Below are positions 4,435 through 5,641 of a DNA stretch of 5,641 nt, in pieces (position 1 is the first letter of the stretch; each line of letters starts with the position of its first letter). The stretch spans positions 1-5,641 of the forward strand of contig SVMP01000138.1 in NCBI GenBank assembly GCA_015067385.1. The letters are read 5' to 3'. A program made the translations under genes and the position numbers. The notes below the pieces were generated by a model. The model was not told the origin of the DNA and made no database searches. It saw only the letters and a list, made by a program, of their open reading frames with translations. The DNA comes from Oscillospiraceae bacterium. Its GTDB lineage: Bacteria > Bacillota > Clostridia > Oscillospirales > UBA644.

Positions 4435-4911
4435 ATGTCTATCGGTAAAAATATAACAATGTTCAGAAAAGCAAAAGGTTTTACTCAAGCGGAGCTCGGG
4501 GAACTTCTCGGTGTTTCAAACCAGGCAGTTTCTAAATGGGAGTCTGAAATGACGATGCCCGATATAATGTTGCTTCCCGAAATAGCAAAAGTTTTGGGAG
4601 TAACACTCGATGATCTTTACGGTGAACATAAAGAATACGAGATCATCGATAAAGTTAATTCCGATGTTGTAACGGATAAAAGAGTTCTTCTTATTTCTGT
4701 TAAAGAAGATAATACAAATATTAAGCTTAGAATGCCCGTTCAAGCAGTTCACTCAATTCTCTCAAACGATATTTTCAAAAAGGCAATACCTGATGAGGCT
4801 CAAATTGATGAACTATTTAAAATGATTGAAAGCGGAGCGAAAGGAACATTAGTTGACGTTGAGGATAATAACGCCCATGTGACTATTGCGGTGGAAGATC
4901 ATGAAGATTAA
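4435..4911 (+). CDS. XRE-family transcriptional regulator with C-terminal YvlB/LiaX-like (SHOCT-like) domain
   Basis: 158 aa with a clean start (AGGAG at 4422-4426, 8 nt before ATG). Residues 1-62 form an HTH_3 domain: IGKNITMFRKAKGFTQAELG, recognition region LLGVSNQAVSKWE (24-36), then PDIMLLPEIAKVLGVTLDDLYG. After a short linker, residues 82-154 read KRVLLISVKED...NIKLRMPVQAVHSIL...QIDELFKMIESGAKGTLVDVED...HVTIAVE. The order beta strand, 'LR-x-P' segment, helix with DEL, 'G-x-K-G-x-L-V-D-V-E-D' and last strand resembles the domain found at the N-terminus of YvlB/LiaX proteins and in DUF2089-type regulators, which are tied to envelope-stress response. That assignment is by recall of the pattern. 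It overlaps the next gene by 11 nt and has a palindrome in its promoter, suggesting an autoregulated operon. Confidence 0.88.
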   Translation: MSIGKNITMFRKAKGFTQAELGELLGVSNQAVSKWESEMTMPDIMLLPEIAKVLGVTLDDLYGEHKEYEIIDKVNSDVVTDKRVLLISVKEDNTNIKLRMPVQAVHSILSNDIFKKAIPDEAQIDELFKMIESGAKGTLVDVEDNNAHVTIAVEDHED

Positions 4912-5203
4912 AGTTTTTCATGACGCTTGTCTGAAAGAAGAAATTTCGGTCGAAGGTTTCTTGAACAGCATAAAGCTTAATGGGGAGAATTCAATTAACT
5001 TTTTTATGATCGGCGGCGAAGACGGAGAAGTGCTTGCTCCGTATACAGTAAAAGAAATAGAACTTGACAGCGGAAATGTTCTAACACTCAGGATAAGTCA
5101 CTCGGAAGTCTTTTCAGAAGCTATTGAGATCATCAAAAAATATAAAAACATGAAAATCTGCGAAGTTGAACTCGGAAATATAAGCGTCGAAGTCAAATAT
5201 TGA
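4901..5203 (+). CDS. 100-aa protein of unknown function, coupled to the XRE regulator
   Basis: The ATG at 4901 lies 11 nt inside the regulator gene in another frame, with a purine-rich GGTGGAAG (4890-4897) ahead of it; an in-frame TTG at 4886 is a less likely start. The protein is soluble, with no signal peptide or membrane helix: KIKVFHD strand, EISVEGFLNSIKL, SINFFMIGGEDGEVLAPYTVKEIELD, then NVLTLRISHSEVFSEAIEIIKKYKN (a strand and helix) and a final KICEVELGNISVEVKY. The last 40 residues show the same strand-helix-strand rhythm as the regulator's C-terminal domain, a faint resemblance I cannot confirm. Overlapping translation implies near-equal production, so it may bind the regulator or be co-regulated with it. 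Followed after 11 nt by a strong terminator. I do not recognise the family. Confidence 0.8.
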   Translation: MKIKVFHDACLKEEISVEGFLNSIKLNGENSINFFMIGGEDGEVLAPYTVKEIELDSGNVLTLRISHSEVFSEAIEIIKKYKNMKICEVELGNISVEVKY

Positions 5204-5214
5204 TATTTATAAAC

Positions 5215-5249
5215 AAAAAAATCATCGGTAATAAGCCGATGATTTTTTT
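5215..5249. terminator. strong intrinsic terminator of the XRE operon
   Basis: Seven A residues plus TCATCGG (5215-5228) pair with CCGATGA plus seven T residues (5236-5249) across a 7-nt loop TAATAAG. A-tract and T-tract flank the GC-bearing core, so it could act in both directions. Confidence 0.92.
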
Positions 5250-5460
5250 GGTAATAATTTAAATGTACAAAAACAGAGTAAAACAAAAATAAACATACAA
5301 AATATATTGTAGAAAGCACCAATAAAAAGCAAATAAACAAAGGAAATAAACAGTAAATCAACAAACTTTAGAAAGAGAAAAAAAGGTAAAATCTCGAAAA
5401 AGCCGATAACAGCAAGGAAAATAGCGAAAAACGGAGAAAAATAAAGGTCGAAAAAGGGTA
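5250..5460. other. A-rich, T-poor non-coding stretch upstream of tandem promoters
   Basis: About 210 bases of strongly purine-biased plus strand (many AAAAA, GAAA and AAGG runs) with no plausible plus-strand gene. The minus strand is open for long distances only because poly-A becomes Phe/Leu/Ile codons. It precedes two perfect promoters and may act as an upstream A-tract region or just as a spacer; no IS, CRISPR or tRNA was seen. Confidence 0.6.
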
Positions 5461-5489
5461 TTGACAAATAGGGGATGTTGTGATATAAT
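5461..5489 (+). promoter_or_regulatory. perfect-consensus sigma-A promoter P1
   Basis: TTGACA (5461-5466), exactly 17 nt, then TATAAT (5484-5489), both 6/6 matches, with TGTGA leading into the -10. A-rich DNA lies immediately upstream. Expected start near 5496. Confidence 0.92.
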
Positions 5490-5589
5490 AGCATTCCTGT
5501 CAGCGAGAGCCAACAGAGCCGAGCAATAAACGGCATATGAGGCAAAAGCGACGCAGGAACAGATCACAGAAAGTTCACAAAAAAAGGAC

Positions 5590-5618
5590 TTGACAAACGA
5601 AAGAAACTGTGATATAAT
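5590..5618 (+). promoter_or_regulatory. perfect-consensus sigma-A promoter P2
   Basis: TTGACA (5590-5595), 17 nt, TATAAT (5613-5618), again 6/6 for both boxes. The 12-mer TGTGATATAATA is identical in P1 (5479-5490) and P2 (5608-5619). Its leader begins close to TCGCT...AGCGA (5626-5641), a small hairpin cut by the window end. Two full-consensus promoters 129 bp apart with no start codon behind a ribosome binding site is the usual look of an rRNA or tRNA operon promoter region. Confidence 0.92.
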
Positions 5619-5641
5619 AATCGAGTCGCTTGAGAGAGCGA

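Noticed and set aside
5222..5545. A 107-codon minus-strand open frame rich in Phe, Leu and Ile that looks like a membrane protein
   Set aside because: Its hydrophobicity comes from the T-rich complement of an A-rich tract. It runs through a terminator stem at one end and over the perfect P1 promoter at the other, and overlaps equally long frames in other registers.
5536..5592. An 18-codon plus-strand frame starting at ATG in CATATGAGG, rich in Arg and Lys
   Set aside because: No ribosome binding site, and it ends inside the -35 box of P2; basic composition just reflects purine bias.
1..5641. CRISPR array, insertion sequence, tRNA or phage attachment site
   Set aside because: No spaced direct repeats, transposase-like frame, terminal inverted repeats or cloverleaf sequence was found by eye on either strand.

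Overview
The window looks like chromosome from a low-GC, Gram-positive anaerobe of the Clostridia class (an Oscillospiraceae/Ruminococcaceae-like gut or rumen bacterium is my best guess). The reasons are AT-rich codon use, AGGAGG-type ribosome binding sites, near-perfect sigma-A promoters, A/T-flanked hairpin terminators, a VanW-family protein and XRE regulators of the 'VSNQAVSKWE' type. This placement is an inference from style and families, not from a marker gene.

Left part (1-1310): the tail of a protein resembling the C-terminus of PHP-type metallohydrolases is followed by a sugar phosphate isomerase/epimerase-like TIM-barrel gene. This gene converges on a 47-residue, cysteine-rich, single-span membrane protein on the minus strand, and the two share one strong bidirectional terminator. 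The small gene is easy to miss because it is so short.

Middle part (1311-3369): two overlapping small genes of unknown function (65 and 64 aa, the second with four cysteines) end at a hairpin. Next comes a strong promoter driving only the first 14 recognisable codons of an XRE regulator, which then run out into a stop: a deletion relic. Just after it a 21-nt palindrome sits where the -35 box of the next promoter would be. That promoter serves a two-gene operon of polytopic membrane proteins with dissimilar membrane parts but the same cytosolic ending, W-R-D-S-(V/I)-D. The operon appears to stop at a terminator whose stem lies inside the last codons.

Right part (3370-5641): a complete VanW-family protein stands alone, with no other glycopeptide-resistance genes visible. 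A regulatory two-gene unit follows: an XRE repressor-like protein with a C-terminal domain resembling the YvlB/LiaX N-terminal (SHOCT-like) domain, overlapping a 100-aa unknown protein by 11 nt. A near-consensus promoter with a palindrome at the predicted transcription start suggests autoregulation. After a strong terminator the last 390 bases hold no credible gene: an A-rich, T-poor stretch, then two perfect-consensus promoters in tandem firing out of the right edge. That arrangement is typical of a stable-RNA (rRNA or tRNA) operon starting just beyond the window.

The best candidates for undescribed biology are the WRDS(V/I)D-tailed membrane pair with its palindromic operator and adjacent regulator relic, the XRE/SHOCT-like module with its overlapping partner, and the cysteine-rich micro-membrane protein.
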